Shown here: one piece after another, positions 1 to 10,151 of the stretch
How positions within the stretch are numbered: the first letter of the stretch is position 1
Layout of the letters: every line of letters starts with the position of its first letter
Source: Clostridiaceae bacterium
Lineage (GTDB): Bacteria > Bacillota > Clostridia > Lachnospirales > Lachnospiraceae
NCBI GenBank assembly: GCA_910575585.1
Contig: CAJTGF010000028.1
Span: forward strand, 1-64,000
Reading direction: 5' to 3'
DNA: 64,000 nucleotides
Position numbers and translations under genes: made by a program
The notes under the pieces: generated by a model
Seen by the model: the letters and a program-made list of their open reading frames with translations, nothing else
Database searches by the model: none
What the model was told of the DNA's origin: nothing

Positions 1-118
1 TATATGAAATATCAGTATATAGAACTTCTGACAGCAGACAGAATCCCCATATCATTCCAACACATAGCTAATTTATGGCAGAGTTCTTCTGAGAGACCTT
101 GCTTATCTAAATGACATT

Positions 119-272
119 GGATGAGACCAGGAAAACAGGAGGGCCTCACCCCGAGTGTTTTCCGCTTTAAGGGCTCATCGGAATGTTTGGCATATCTGAA
201 CCCGGACGGGACAGCTCTCCTCTGACTGGCCTCACGACAATCCCCGCCCATTGCTCACTCAACCATACAGCA
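119..272 (-). repeat. Truncated copy of the dispersed structured repeat
   Basis: This stretch is almost identical to 10256-10412 and, in the opposite orientation, to 9776-9930. It keeps the end with the GAGTGAGC and GGGCGGGGATTGTCG blocks and the first strand of the variable stem (207-230). It loses similarity at about 119, so the partner strand of that stem is absent. The short reading frame beginning MGGDCRE on the minus strand lies in this repeat and is not a convincing gene. Positions 1-118 hold nothing else I recognise. Confidence 0.8.
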
Positions 273-320
273 AATTCAGCTCCCCCTATAAACAATAATC
301 CCCTCCCCTCCCCTTCCAAT

Positions 321-3300
321 TCACACCAAGATCTCCTTCTGCAAAGTCAAAGAATAGATCACTCGCTCTTTCACCGGCCTTTTTACCATCTGCTCCAAAG
401 CCCGCTTATAGTAATCCAGCTGCACCCGGTACCGTTTGGCCAAAAGTTCCTCCTGCCCTTTTCCGATCCGGTCCGTTTTGTAGTCAACGAGTACAAGGCC
501 ATCCTCCTCCTCCATCCAGGCGTCGATGATTCCCTGGATTAGCACCAGCTCCCGGGAACTTCCAAGTCCCATGTCCCGGGCCGGTATTCCCATGACAAAC
601 TGCTGCTCCCGGTGAAGCCGCCCCTCCTTCTGGGCAAGCCGCATGCGCTTTCCCATGGGACTCTGAAGAAACCTCCAGATCTTTTCCCCGCTTACCATGT
701 CAGCGGCATCCTTGGCTATCCGTCCCTCCCCGCAGGCCCGACGAATCCACTGTCTGACATCCTCCTCCTTTGCCATGGAAGGAAGGTCTATAAGCTCCAA
801 GACCCGGTGGTAAGCGCTTCCTCTCACAGCTCCGCCAGGCTCCCTCTTCTCCCCCTCCTCCTTTAAAAACTCCGGAATCAAAGGCTGGAACAGACTGTTT
901 TTATCATCGGTATCCTGTCCCTGTTTCTTTAACTGGGACACAGATATCTTGGTGTGCAGGTCAATGTCCGCCTCATAAGGATACTGAAAGGAAAGCCGCT
1001 CTGTCAGAAGCCGCTCCATCCCCTCATCATAGGAAACATCCAAATCAAGGCTCTTTAGCTCATCCTCAGACACCTCCCTCTCGATCCTTCGGGCCACAGC
1101 CTGGCCCACCAGACTTTCCACCGGGATCATGTCCACAGAAAACAGAGGGCTCTTATCAGGCTGGCACATCAGTATCCAGTCCAGATAAGAAGACGCCGTG
1201 GCCAGGATGGTGTAGGGGATCTGCCTTCCGGTCCAGGTCTTCTGACGCCACCGATCCAGCTTCTTGTCCAGAAACCGGTCCGTACCTGTCATGATCAGCT
1301 TCTCCTTTGCCCTGGTCATGGCCACGTACAGCACCCGCAGCTCCTCACCCAAACCGTCCAGCTCCATCTTCCGCTTCAGAACATTTTTCTTTAAGGTACA
1401 TGCCTTCACCCTGGTGTCCACGTTTAAATGGTCCGCGCCGATCCCAAGGTCCGCATCGATCAACAGCTTTCCCCTAATATCCTGTTTGTTAAAAGTTTTC
1501 CCCATGCCGGCTAAAAACACGATGGGAAATTCCAGGCCCTTGCTCTTGTGAATGCTCATGACCCGCACCATGTCCTGGGACTTGCCTGCGGCAGTGGCCT
1601 CCCCAAAGTCGGTATCATACTTTTTCAGCCGTTCAATATATCGGATAAAATGGAACAGGCCCTTGTAGCTGGTTTTCTCATAGGCGGATGCCTTCTCAAT
1701 AAGCATGTCCAGGTTTGCCTTGCGCACCTCCCCCGCAGGCATGGCTGACACATAATCATAATACCCTGTCTGCAAATACACGCGGTGGATCAGCTCATGG
1801 ATGGGGACATAGGCTGCTTGGCTCTGAAACCCGCTTAAAAGGCGGGCAAAGGCGCGGCACTTTTTGTGTATGGATCTGGCCGTTTCCTCCGGCATTCCCA
1901 CCAGCCCCGCCAGCTCTCCCCACTCTTGTTGGGACCTCTCCCAATCAATCTGGCTGTCTTCCCACATTTCCGTTTTTTTTTCCTGAATCTTGTCATTTTT
2001 TTCCCACTTTTCTTCTCTGCTCTCCTTTTTCTCATCCCCATCTGGTTCCTGCCAGCCTTCATCCCACATATCCGCCGCCGTCTCCTGGGCTGCCTGGGCC
2101 GCTCCCTGTTCTTTCCCCAGAAGCGCAAGCCGCAGAGCCCCGTAGATCCCCCGGTCCTGGCCTTTTTCAGGGGCATGCTTCCACGCGGCCATGAGCCACG
2201 CCAGTTCCTCCTGATCCATGGCCGCCACAGGCGACTTTAAGACCGCGGCCAAAGGGATGTCCTGGATGGGGTTATCAATAACAGCCAGCATGGCCAGGAT
2301 GGTCTCCACCTCAATGGTGTTAAAGTACCCGGTTCCTGTCTCGGCAAAGGCGGGGATATCCTCCTGGGTCAGCACGTTTAAAAAAGAGTCCGTCCACCCG
2401 GTAAGGCTCCGCAGAAGGATCACCATATCCCCGTACCTGGCCAGACGGTAGCAGCCCGCTTCCTTATCCCACACCGACAGCCCCGTCTTTGGGTCCGTCA
2501 GTTCCCTGATCCTGGATGCGATCAGCCTGGCCTCGATCTCCCGGCTGGTATAGTCCTCCAGCTCCTCGTCATTTGGCCCCATGGCCTTTGTCCCTGTGTC
2601 CACCAAAAGCAGTTCTGTAGGCGTCCCGGCCTGATCCTCTGTTGGGGCAAAACTGGCCCCGGCATGAAGGGCAACGTTATCCGTGTACTGGATATTGCCC
2701 AGGTTTCTGGTCATGATCTGGAAAAATACCTGATTGATGCTGTCCAGAACAGAGGCCCGGCTGCGGAAGTTCTGACGCAGCTCGATCTTCTTTCCCCTGA
2801 CAGATTCCCCTTCGTCCTCTGCCTGGTCCTGGTTTTTGGACTGATCCTTTTCAGCCCCATACTCCTCATAGCACGCGTACTTTTTCATAAACAGCTCCGG
2901 CCTGGCCAGGCGGAATTTGTAGATGCTCTGCTTCACATCCCCCACCATAAACACATTAGGCCGCCCGAACCGCTCTGCGGACAGACTCTTTATCAGGGTC
3001 TCCTGGACATCATTGCTGTCCTGGTACTCATCCACCAAAATCTCGGCGTACCTTTTGCTCAGCTCGTCGGCCACCGGAGTGTAAGACAGTTTTTTGTCCT
3101 CCCTCTTTACCAGAACCCTCAGAGCCTCATGCTCCAGGTCATTGAAATCCACGATATTTTTGTCCCGTTTCGCCTCCTGATACCGTCTGTGAAATTCCCC
3201 GGCCAGCTCCAAAAGCTTTAAGACCACATCCCTGCTGCCAGCCAGCTCCTCCACAGCTTCCTGTGGGCTCTGCCTGCCATAGCGCTCTGCCATAGCCTTT

Positions 3301-4226
3301 ACCGCCTTTTTCACCCGGTCCCTGGCAGCGGCGGCGTACTCCTTTTTCTCCGGATCAATGGTCTTGCCCCTGGCAGCGGCCATTCTCCCGAACTCCGCGT
3401 TTTGGAGCGCGTTGTACAAAGTCCCATAATCCTGTGCTGCCCCGATGGTTTTCACCAGCTCAAGCTCCGCCTGAAGCACAGGCAGATACATATAGGGGCC
3501 GCCTTCCTGGCCGCACACCTCCATAGCCTCTGCCAGCTGCTCTGCCCATTCCCCGGATTGCCTTCTGACATCCTCCAAAAGAAACCGCATCCACGTCGTC
3601 CCGTCAAGCTCCGCCTCATTCATCTCCAGCATCTCCCGCCTGCACTGATCCAGCCACTCCTGGGGAAAGGGGTTGCTCTGGGAGAAGGTATACACCTGCA
3701 TAATATAATCCTCAATGCCGCTGTCCGATTTCCCGGCAGCGTAGTTCTCCACAAACTGGCTAAACACCGGGTCATCCTTCTCATAATACTCCTCCAGCAT
3801 TTCCTCCATCACGTCCCCCCGAAGGAGCATCAGCTCCCCCTCGTCTCCGATGCGGAAGGCCGGGTCAATATCCAAAAGATTAAAATGGTCCCGGATCAGG
3901 CTTAAGCAGAAACTGTCAATGGTGGTGATCTGCGCCCGGTGTACCAGAGCCGCCTGGACCTGGAGATGCTCCTGTGCCGGATTCTCTGCCAGCTTCTCCT
4001 CAACAGCCTTTAAGATCCGCTCCCGCATCTCCCCAGCCGCCGCGCTGGTAAACGTCATCACAAGGAGCCTGTCAATGTCAACCGGGTTCTCCTCATCGCA
4101 GATCAGATGGAGGATGCGCTCCACCAGAACGGCCGTTTTTCCGCTTCCCGCCGCTGCCGACACCAGAAGATTACATCCCCTGGCGTTTATCACTTCCTGC
4201 TGTTTTGGCGTCCATTTCATCCTCAT
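321..4226 (-). CDS. addA: AddA, helicase/nuclease subunit of AddAB
   Basis: This is the UvrD-like helicase subunit of the AddAB complex, which resects double-strand DNA ends and prepares them for RecA-dependent recombination. The 1301 residues show a Walker A motif (AGSGKT, near residue 30), the helicase motif VDEYQDSND near 395, the late helicase region RVLYVAMTRAKEKL, and a C-terminal RecB-family nuclease with the LVDYKTD motif near 1247. A lysine- and glutamate-rich insertion of about 60 residues lies near 715-775 and is unlike the conserved core. The start overlaps the end of addB by 56 bases, which implies translational coupling. The ATG at 4220 lies at a better distance from the AAGGAG site than the one at 4226 and may be the true start. 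Confidence 0.97.
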   Translation of the reverse strand: MRMKWTPKQQEVINARGCNLLVSAAAGSGKTAVLVERILHLICDEENPVDIDRLLVMTFTSAAAGEMRERILKAVEEKLAENPAQEHLQVQAALVHRAQITTIDSFCLSLIRDHFNLLDIDPAFRIGDEGELMLLRGDVMEEMLEEYYEKDDPVFSQFVENYAAGKSDSGIEDYIMQVYTFSQSNPFPQEWLDQCRREMLEMNEAELDGTTWMRFLLEDVRRQSGEWAEQLAEAMEVCGQEGGPYMYLPVLQAELELVKTIGAAQDYGTLYNALQNAEFGRMAAARGKTIDPEKKEYAAAARDRVKKAVKAMAERYGRQSPQEAVEELAGSRDVVLKLLELAGEFHRRYQEAKRDKNIVDFNDLEHEALRVLVKREDKKLSYTPVADELSKRYAEILVDEYQDSNDVQETLIKSLSAERFGRPNVFMVGDVKQSIYKFRLARPELFMKKYACYEEYGAEKDQSKNQDQAEDEGESVRGKKIELRQNFRSRASVLDSINQVFFQIMTRNLGNIQYTDNVALHAGASFAPTEDQAGTPTELLLVDTGTKAMGPNDEELEDYTSREIEARLIASRIRELTDPKTGLSVWDKEAGCYRLARYGDMVILLRSLTGWTDSFLNVLTQEDIPAFAETGTGYFNTIEVETILAMLAVIDNPIQDIPLAAVLKSPVAAMDQEELAWLMAAWKHAPEKGQDRGIYGALRLALLGKEQGAAQAAQETAADMWDEGWQEPDGDEKKESREEKWEKNDKIQEKKTEMWEDSQIDWERSQQEWGELAGLVGMPEETARSIHKKCRAFARLLSGFQSQAAYVPIHELIHRVYLQTGYYDYVSAMPAGEVRKANLDMLIEKASAYEKTSYKGLFHFIRYIERLKKYDTDFGEATAAGKSQDMVRVMSIHKSKGLEFPIVFLAGMGKTFNKQDIRGKLLIDADLGIGADHLNVDTRVKACTLKKNVLKRKMELDGLGEELRVLYVAMTRAKEKLIMTGTDRFLDKKLDRWRQKTWTGRQIPYTILATASSYLDWILMCQPDKSPLFSVDMIPVESLVGQAVARRIEREVSEDELKSLDLDVSYDEGMERLLTERLSFQYPYEADIDLHTKISVSQLKKQGQDTDDKNSLFQPLIPEFLKEEGEKREPGGAVRGSAYHRVLELIDLPSMAKEEDVRQWIRRACGEGRIAKDAADMVSGEKIWRFLQSPMGKRMRLAQKEGRLHREQQFVMGIPARDMGLGSSRELVLIQGIIDAWMEEEDGLVLVDYKTDRIGKGQEELLAKRYRVQLDYYKRALEQMVKRPVKERVIYSLTLQKEILV

Positions 4227-7200
4227 TCTCTCCTTCCAGGATCTCTTCCCATATTTCCTCCGGCTTTAAAGAGCTAAAACGCCGAAAGCGGTAGCCGGAA
4301 ACCTTTAGATCAAACCCGCAGACCCCGTGGTAAGGGCAAAAGTCGCAGGCAGTCCGGCTCCCCTGCTTGTATGGAGCCACTGGGACATTTCCATCCAGAA
4401 TCTCCCGGCCGTCCTGCCTCATCTTGCCCCGCACATACTGTTTCAAAGCCTCAAAATGCCTTCCGCTGGCAACGGATGAATACTTCTCCTGGATCATCCC
4501 GTCCTTCATGGCCACAGGAATCACGTCGGACTTGGACCGGATGTCCCTGTCCAGATGGCTGATCACCTCCAGATCGCTGTTTACCAGCCCGTTCATCCGC
4601 AGCTGCTCTAAGATCAGGGCGTCAATATCTTCCGGCACATCCACATCCTCCTTGTCCACCACAGGATCCTTGATGTTGTAGTAAAAAATCCCCGCAGGCA
4701 CCACATCCTTGGAGGGGAACCGCCGCTTTTCCAACTCCGTCACCGCGTCCATGTACACCACCAGCTGCAGCTGGAGCCCATAGTAGATGGCGGCCAGGTC
4801 AAACCGGGTGGAGCCGGATTTGTAGTCAATGATCTTCACATACACGTGGGTCTCGTCCTCGCACAGATCCAGCCGGTCAATGCGCCCCCGCAGGTGCATC
4901 TCCTCCTCTTCGGACAGCCGGATCTTCATGGCCGCCAGATTGTCGATGGCGGAAAAAGACACCTCAAACCCGGCAGGATAGAAATCTCCCTTTTTCAGCT
5001 GCTCTCCCAGAGCCCACATGGTCCGCTCCGTCATCCGCTCCATGCGTCCCGCCAGATACTGATTTCTGGCGCTGCTCTTTAAAATGGCGCTGCCGTACTC
5101 CTGGGTCACCTGGTCCACAGCCGCTTTCACCAGCTGTCCCCGCTCCTCATTACTTAGATCCCCGGCGCTTCTTCCCTGCTCTTTCAGCTGCTGAAAACAC
5201 AGATCAATAGCCCCGTGGAACAGATTGCCCATGTCCACAGCCCCCACCTGGTATTCCTGCCGCTCCATAAGCTCCATGCCATAGCTTAGGAAATGGGCGT
5301 AGGCGCAGGAGGCGTACTGTTCCAGCCTGGTAACGCTTCCCTCCAGCACCTTCCCGTACAGCGCCCTTGCCGCCGCCCGGCTGATGCCCCTCTCCTCATA
5401 GGTGTAAAATGCGGCCTGCCTTATGCGCTCTACCTGGTCTATGTGAGCCTCCTCCCTGGCAAAATGGCGGTACAGCTCCAGAAAGCTTCCGTTTCCCCGG
5501 TTCTTCTCATAATCTCGAAGCCCTTCGATCAGCCTGTCCATAGCCTCTGCCGGGGAGGCTATGGTTTTCTCCTCCAAGGCAAGGTCCTTTACCTGAAGGT
5601 CCGGGAACATCCGGCTTAATTCTCCCATAAGGGAGGAGGGCCGCTGGGCCTTGCCTGCCTGGGTAAACGCCGCGTAGGACACCACCAGGCCGCGGGAGGG
5701 CTTTGTCATCATCAGGTACAGATAAAATCTCTGGCGAAAGCTGTCCTCCCTGGAAGTAGGGGCCAGCTCTATGGACATTTCCTTTAAAAACTCCCGGTCC
5801 ATGTCTGTCAAAATGCCGCCGCTGTCTTTTCTGGAAGGCACCACCCCCTCGTTGACCCCCAGGAAAAACAGCACTTTGATCTGATCTAGGCGGGTCCTGG
5901 TAATATCGCCCACCACCACCCGGTCCACCGTGGCAGGGATCACCCCCACCGTGATCTCCCCGAATCCTGCGTCCAGGATCTGGGCGTACTCCTTCCGGCT
6001 CACCTTCTCCTCCCCCAGAAGGTGGGTCAGACGGTCAAACATGGCCATTACCAGCTCATAGACCTGCTCATACTCCTTAGCCAGGCTGTACTCCCCGATC
6101 TCCTCAAAATGTTCCCGGTAAGCTTCCAGCTGCCTTTGGACCTGGCACTGTTCCAGACAGGCCACCACAGCCGCTGTCATAGTCTTTACCGTCTTCTCCC
6201 GATCCCCCGCCGCCGCCTTCAGGGGCCCAAGCTTTAACAGGATCTCCTGCCGAAAATCGTTCAGCTCTTTTAAGTTTAGCTGTTTCCCTCCCCGGTACGT
6301 GTTCTCCCACACCTGATTCCAGCGCTTAAATCCCCGGATGCCAAGGGCTGTCACATAATTTTCCAGGCGGTGGATCTGTTCCATCTTCGGGGAGGCCAGC
6401 CCTGTCTTTAGAAACCGGAACACACTCTCATAGGAAAAATCCTTCTCCACCGCCTCCAGGGCCGCCCGGATAAATTCCACCATGACATTTTCCATGATGC
6501 TCTTTTTATTGTCCATAAAATAAGGGATATTCTCTGCCTGAAACCGGTTGGCGATCTCATACCCGTATCCGGTCAGATCACCGGTTATGACCGCGATCTC
6601 CCGGTAGCGGACTCCCTCATTCTGCACCAGCCGGTGGATATAGGACGCCGCCCCCTCGATCTCCTGGGCCGGAGTGCGGGCCTTAAAGATCTCGATCTGT
6701 CCCGGCTCCCCCTGAAACGTTTTCGGCGTATAGCGGTATAAATGTTTTTCAATAAACCCGATGGCAGGACTGTGGGCAAAACGTCCCTGCCGCCGCGCTA
6801 CGATAACTCCCGGGCCTGTACTTGTTCCTATGTTTGTACTCGTTCCCGCCCCCATATTGGTTTCTGCGTCCGCACTTGTTCTCACACCCGTATCCGCGCC
6901 ACCGCCAGAGTCCTGGTCTGCCAGGACCACATCCTTTTCTCTAACGATCTGGTTCTTTACCGCCAGCTTTGCCAGATGGCAGGTCATATCTTTGCTCATG
7001 TGGAAGAGGTTCTGAAGCTTCGCCTTCTCAAAGGGGTTTTCCCCCACGCCGATGGTGACGGTTACTGCCACCTTTCTGGAATAGAGCATCAGAAGCTCCA
7101 AAAGCCGGTACTGTACCGGCGTAAATCCGGTGTACCCGTCCAGAGTCACTACGCTGTTTTTGATGAACCGGGACTGGGGCAGCACCCGGCAAAGCACGTC

Positions 7201-7740
7201 CAGGATCTCCTCCGTGGTGATGTACCGGTTGGAGATCTCCCTTTGGAACGCCTCATAGATCACCAGCAGATCCTTTAGCTTCTCCTTAAGCAGCGGACTT
7301 TTTACCTCTACGGCGGCTGCTCGCAGGCCGTCGGGGCTGATCCCGTACTGATAAAGTTCTGACAGCATGGATTTTAGTTGATTGATAAATCCGGTCTGAT
7401 TCAGATGGCCGGAAAAGATGCCCAGATTTTTCCGCTCCCCGGAAGCCACTCTCCTTAATACCATGGATTTGCCCATATCGTCCAGGACCTCCAAGTGTTC
7501 CACCGCCAGCTCCTCAAACACCCGATACGCCAGGCGCTCAAAGCTTACAATGTCAATGTTCATGGTCCCATGGTCCGGGTGCAGCGTTACAATATCTTTC
7601 TGGGTCTGCATAGTAAACTGCTCCGGCACAATGGCCACGTACTGGATCTGGGGCTGCTCCATAGACTGACGGATCAGATCTTCATAGAGATATCTTGTCT
7701 TCCCGGAGCCGGAGGCTCCAAAGATAAATTGCAGGGACAT
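4171..7740 (-). CDS. addB: AddB, nuclease subunit of AddAB
   Basis: This is the second subunit of the AddAB helicase-nuclease and the first gene of the operon. The 1189-residue protein has an N-terminal Walker A motif (GASGSGKTRYL, residues 8-18), a C-terminal RecB-type nuclease (IIDYKSG near 972) and the cysteine pattern of the AddB iron-sulfur cluster: one Cys near 810 (ASCAYAHF) and three in CDFCPYHGVC near 1133. A low-complexity stretch rich in Gly, Thr and Ala (near residues 275-310) separates conserved blocks and is probably a flexible linker. It is preceded by a weak AGAGGT ribosome site. The pair is chromosomal housekeeping DNA. Confidence 0.97.
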   Translation of the reverse strand: MSLQFIFGASGSGKTRYLYEDLIRQSMEQPQIQYVAIVPEQFTMQTQKDIVTLHPDHGTMNIDIVSFERLAYRVFEELAVEHLEVLDDMGKSMVLRRVASGERKNLGIFSGHLNQTGFINQLKSMLSELYQYGISPDGLRAAAVEVKSPLLKEKLKDLLVIYEAFQREISNRYITTEEILDVLCRVLPQSRFIKNSVVTLDGYTGFTPVQYRLLELLMLYSRKVAVTVTIGVGENPFEKAKLQNLFHMSKDMTCHLAKLAVKNQIVREKDVVLADQDSGGGADTGVRTSADAETNMGAGTSTNIGTSTGPGVIVARRQGRFAHSPAIGFIEKHLYRYTPKTFQGEPGQIEIFKARTPAQEIEGAASYIHRLVQNEGVRYREIAVITGDLTGYGYEIANRFQAENIPYFMDNKKSIMENVMVEFIRAALEAVEKDFSYESVFRFLKTGLASPKMEQIHRLENYVTALGIRGFKRWNQVWENTYRGGKQLNLKELNDFRQEILLKLGPLKAAAGDREKTVKTMTAAVVACLEQCQVQRQLEAYREHFEEIGEYSLAKEYEQVYELVMAMFDRLTHLLGEEKVSRKEYAQILDAGFGEITVGVIPATVDRVVVGDITRTRLDQIKVLFFLGVNEGVVPSRKDSGGILTDMDREFLKEMSIELAPTSREDSFRQRFYLYLMMTKPSRGLVVSYAAFTQAGKAQRPSSLMGELSRMFPDLQVKDLALEEKTIASPAEAMDRLIEGLRDYEKNRGNGSFLELYRHFAREEAHIDQVERIRQAAFYTYEERGISRAAARALYGKVLEGSVTRLEQYASCAYAHFLSYGMELMERQEYQVGAVDMGNLFHGAIDLCFQQLKEQGRSAGDLSNEERGQLVKAAVDQVTQEYGSAILKSSARNQYLAGRMERMTERTMWALGEQLKKGDFYPAGFEVSFSAIDNLAAMKIRLSEEEEMHLRGRIDRLDLCEDETHVYVKIIDYKSGSTRFDLAAIYYGLQLQLVVYMDAVTELEKRRFPSKDVVPAGIFYYNIKDPVVDKEDVDVPEDIDALILEQLRMNGLVNSDLEVISHLDRDIRSKSDVIPVAMKDGMIQEKYSSVASGRHFEALKQYVRGKMRQDGREILDGNVPVAPYKQGSRTACDFCPYHGVCGFDLKVSGYRFRRFSSLKPEEIWEEILEGENEDEMDAKTAGSDKRQGM

Positions 7741-7806
7741 AAAACGTTACCTCTGTTTCCGGCAGGGTTTCTGCCTTTTTTGGATGGATGAACTTTACAT
7801 GGTACT

Positions 7807-7835
7807 ATTATATTCTGTAGGCCAAACCGGTTCAA
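7807..7835 (-). promoter_or_regulatory. Sigma-A type promoter of addB-addA
   Basis: Read on the minus strand, TTGAAC (7835-7830) is followed after exactly 17 bases by a perfect TATAAT (7812-7807). It lies 67 bases upstream of the addB start with no intervening gene, so it is the likely promoter of the operon. Confidence 0.75.
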
Positions 7836-7883
7836 GCAGATTTTTTCCTTCAACTTTTTATGGCAGTTTTCCAGAAAATAGTG

Positions 7884-7889
7884 TATAAT
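7884..7889 (+). promoter_or_regulatory. Probable -10 box for the ABC-class ATPase gene
   Basis: A perfect TATAAT lies in the divergent intergenic region, with only a poor -35 at the right distance. If it is used, transcription begins near 7896. That would exclude the in-frame start codon at 7888 and favour a start at 7936 or 7951. Confidence 0.4.
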
Positions 7890-7950
7890 GTCCACGCAGG
7901 CAGCCCGCCTGCGCAAAACAGAAAAAGAAAAGGAAATGAGTGGTATTTAT

Positions 7951-9711
7951 ATGAAATCATCCAGTGAACTGCGCGTTTTGCTGCGCTCGGTAGACCATAA
8001 GAGCTACCCTGCCTACAAATCCCTGGCAGGCAGTTATCAGTTTGGCAATTTTATGCTTTTTATCGATCATGTCCAGGGGGACCCCTTTGCCTCTCCCTCC
8101 AGCCTTCATGTGGAGATCCTTCACAGGGACGCCGGATTTCCAGAGGCGTATTACGCCCAGACCCCTGCCCGAATCGCCCTCCAGGACCATCTGACCAGGC
8201 AGTTTTCCTCCCAGTTTGAGGACTACAATTTTAAGGCCAAAGGCTCCGGCAAAAGCGGCCTTCTCTCCATCACCCGCTGCGGCCAGGAGGTTTTGGAGCG
8301 CAGCGCCTGCCAGATTACAGGCCAAAAGATCATCGCCCGGTTCCATGTGGGGTTTCCGGCATTCGGCCGCACCATCAATGCCGGAGAGCTGGAGAAGATC
8401 CTCTTTGATTTCCTGCCCCGGTGTGTGGAGAACAGTTTCTTCTACCGGAAGCTGGATCCAAAGAAGGTGGAGCAGGCCATCTTTCTCGCCGAAGACCAGC
8501 AGGCCGTCCGGGAGTACCTAAAAGAACACAAGCTGTCCGCCTTTGTGGCCAACGGCTCCATCCTGCCCCGCAAGAGCGGAGTTTCCGACCTTCCTATGAG
8601 GGGCAGCGTTCCATTTACCTCCCCCGCGTCCATGGAAGAGACCATCATTCTTCCCCACAGGGGAGAGCTTAAGGGCATGGCTATCCATGAGGGCATCACT
8701 CTGATCGTAGGCGGCGGCTATCACGGAAAGTCCACCCTTTTGGAGGCCCTGCAGATGGGCGTTTACAACCACATTGCCGGGGACGGGCGGGAGTACGTGA
8801 TCACCGACGACACGGCTTTAAAGCTGAGGGCTGAGGACGGACGCTCCATCCGCCAGGTGGACATCTCCCTGTTTATCAAGGACCTGCCCAACAAAAAGGA
8901 CACGGCCTGCTTCTCCACCGAGGATGCCAGCGGAAGCACCTCTCAGGCGGCCGGGGTCATCGAGGGCATTGAGGCCGGAGCCAGGCTGTTCCTCATTGAC
9001 GAGGACACCTCAGCCACCAACTTTATGGTCAGGGACGAGTTTATGCAGCAGGTTATCAGCCGGGCAAAGGAGCCGATTACCCCGTTTCTGGAGCGGGCCA
9101 GGGATTTGTTTGAGAAAGCCGGCGTCTCCACCATATTGGTGGCGGGGAGTTCCGGGGCGTTTTTCTATATCGCGGACACGATTTTGCAGATGGACTGCTA
9201 TAAGCCTGTGGACATCACCGGACAGGTAAAGGGGCTGTGCAAGGACCACACCGCCCCCAGGATCCAGGCTCCTGATTTTAAGATCCCGGATTTTTCGCGG
9301 GCGCTGGCGCCCAACCAAAGGGGCGGACGCTCTGGAGGCAGAGATTCTGGAGGAGACCGGGGATATGGCCGGGGCCGGGGAGGCGACCGGGGCGCCGGAA
9401 GCCGCCACGAGCACATGAAGATCAAATCCTTTGGAAAGGATTCCTTCTCCCTTGACAAGGAAAACGTGGATCTGCGGTATGTGGAGCAGCTGGCGGACTC
9501 TGAGCAGACCAACGCCCTGGCCCACCTTCTGCGCTACGGCGCCGAGCAGGTCATGGACGGGAAAAAGACGGTGAGACAGACCGTAAACTGGCTCTATGAC
9601 ACTCTGGAGAAAAAGGGGTGGGAACCTTTCTGCAGCTCTTATGTGCCATGCGGACTCACAAAGCCCAGGATCCAGGAAGTGTTTGCCTGTCTGAACCGGT
9701 ATCGGGGGTAG
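7951..9711 (+). CDS. ABC-class ATPase (PF09818-like) with RGG-like tract
   Basis: This resembles the stand-alone predicted ATPases of the ABC class, which have no membrane domain; their role is not established. A Walker A motif (GGGYHGKST) lies near residue 256 and a Walker B (LFLIDEDTSAT) near 345. The N-terminal 230 residues match the family-specific region. Near residues 455-485 there is a Gly/Arg/Asp-rich tract with several RGG and RGR steps, which in other proteins binds RNA. The start is uncertain: ATG 7951 has GAGTGG about 7 bases upstream, ATG 7936 has AAGG too close, and 7888 overlaps the -10 box. It is divergent from addB and single. Confidence 0.85.
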   Translation: MKSSSELRVLLRSVDHKSYPAYKSLAGSYQFGNFMLFIDHVQGDPFASPSSLHVEILHRDAGFPEAYYAQTPARIALQDHLTRQFSSQFEDYNFKAKGSGKSGLLSITRCGQEVLERSACQITGQKIIARFHVGFPAFGRTINAGELEKILFDFLPRCVENSFFYRKLDPKKVEQAIFLAEDQQAVREYLKEHKLSAFVANGSILPRKSGVSDLPMRGSVPFTSPASMEETIILPHRGELKGMAIHEGITLIVGGGYHGKSTLLEALQMGVYNHIAGDGREYVITDDTALKLRAEDGRSIRQVDISLFIKDLPNKKDTACFSTEDASGSTSQAAGVIEGIEAGARLFLIDEDTSATNFMVRDEFMQQVISRAKEPITPFLERARDLFEKAGVSTILVAGSSGAFFYIADTILQMDCYKPVDITGQVKGLCKDHTAPRIQAPDFKIPDFSRALAPNQRGGRSGGRDSGGDRGYGRGRGGDRGAGSRHEHMKIKSFGKDSFSLDKENVDLRYVEQLADSEQTNALAHLLRYGAEQVMDGKKTVRQTVNWLYDTLEKKGWEPFCSSYVPCGLTKPRIQEVFACLNRYRG

Positions 9712-9775
9712 AAAACGGATGCTGTAGTCGCACGCCACACCACCTACAACGGTCACGATTACCGAAAATAGTATT

Positions 9776-10041
9776 GCTGTATTGTTGAGTGAGCAATGGG
9801 CGGGGATTGTCGCGGAGCCCGGGAGGGAAGGGAGGCTGTGTGCCGTTCGGATTCAGATATGCCAGACATTCCGATGAGCCCAAAGCGGAAATCAGTCGGG
9901 TATCATCCCTCCTGCTTTCCTGGTCTCATCTCCATGGCATATATTCACCCGCCCGGCACACAGCCTCCCTTCCCTCCCGGGCAAAAGCAGAATTCGCTGG
10001 CTAAGGTTTGCTCACTTAAGGTAGTTTCGATAGGGAACGCC
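9776..10041 (+). repeat. Structured dispersed repeat, left copy
   Basis: This is one of two near-complete copies lying head to head with a 110-base spacer. It folds as a rod: a perfect 29-bp variable stem (9817-9845 with 9954-9982), then conserved inner stems ATATGCCA/TGGCATAT and GATGAG/CTCATC. The 3' end carries a block (9989-10041) that pairs with the other copy. Positions 9712-9775 show nothing else. The overlapping 86-residue frame is not conserved in frame between copies, so I do not call it a gene. Confidence 0.85.
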
Positions 10042-10151
10042 GTTTCGACTCTGTAGTGAAAAGATAACTGCTTTGTCTGCAGATCCTTTCAGGTTTACAA
10101 CAATATACTTAAGGCCATAAAAAACAGCTATTTTTCGCTACAAAGTTGAAG

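Noticed and set aside
12-251. MGGDCRE-type reading frames (also at 9796-10056 and 10190-10390) as a small protein family
   Set aside because: They lie entirely inside the structured repeat, the frame breaks between copies, and the variable stem explains the sequence better than protein conservation does.
1715-2240. Plus-strand reading frames of 124-159 residues
   Set aside because: They are shadows of the acidic, Lys/Glu-rich insert of addA and have low-complexity Pro/Phe/Leu composition without ribosome sites.
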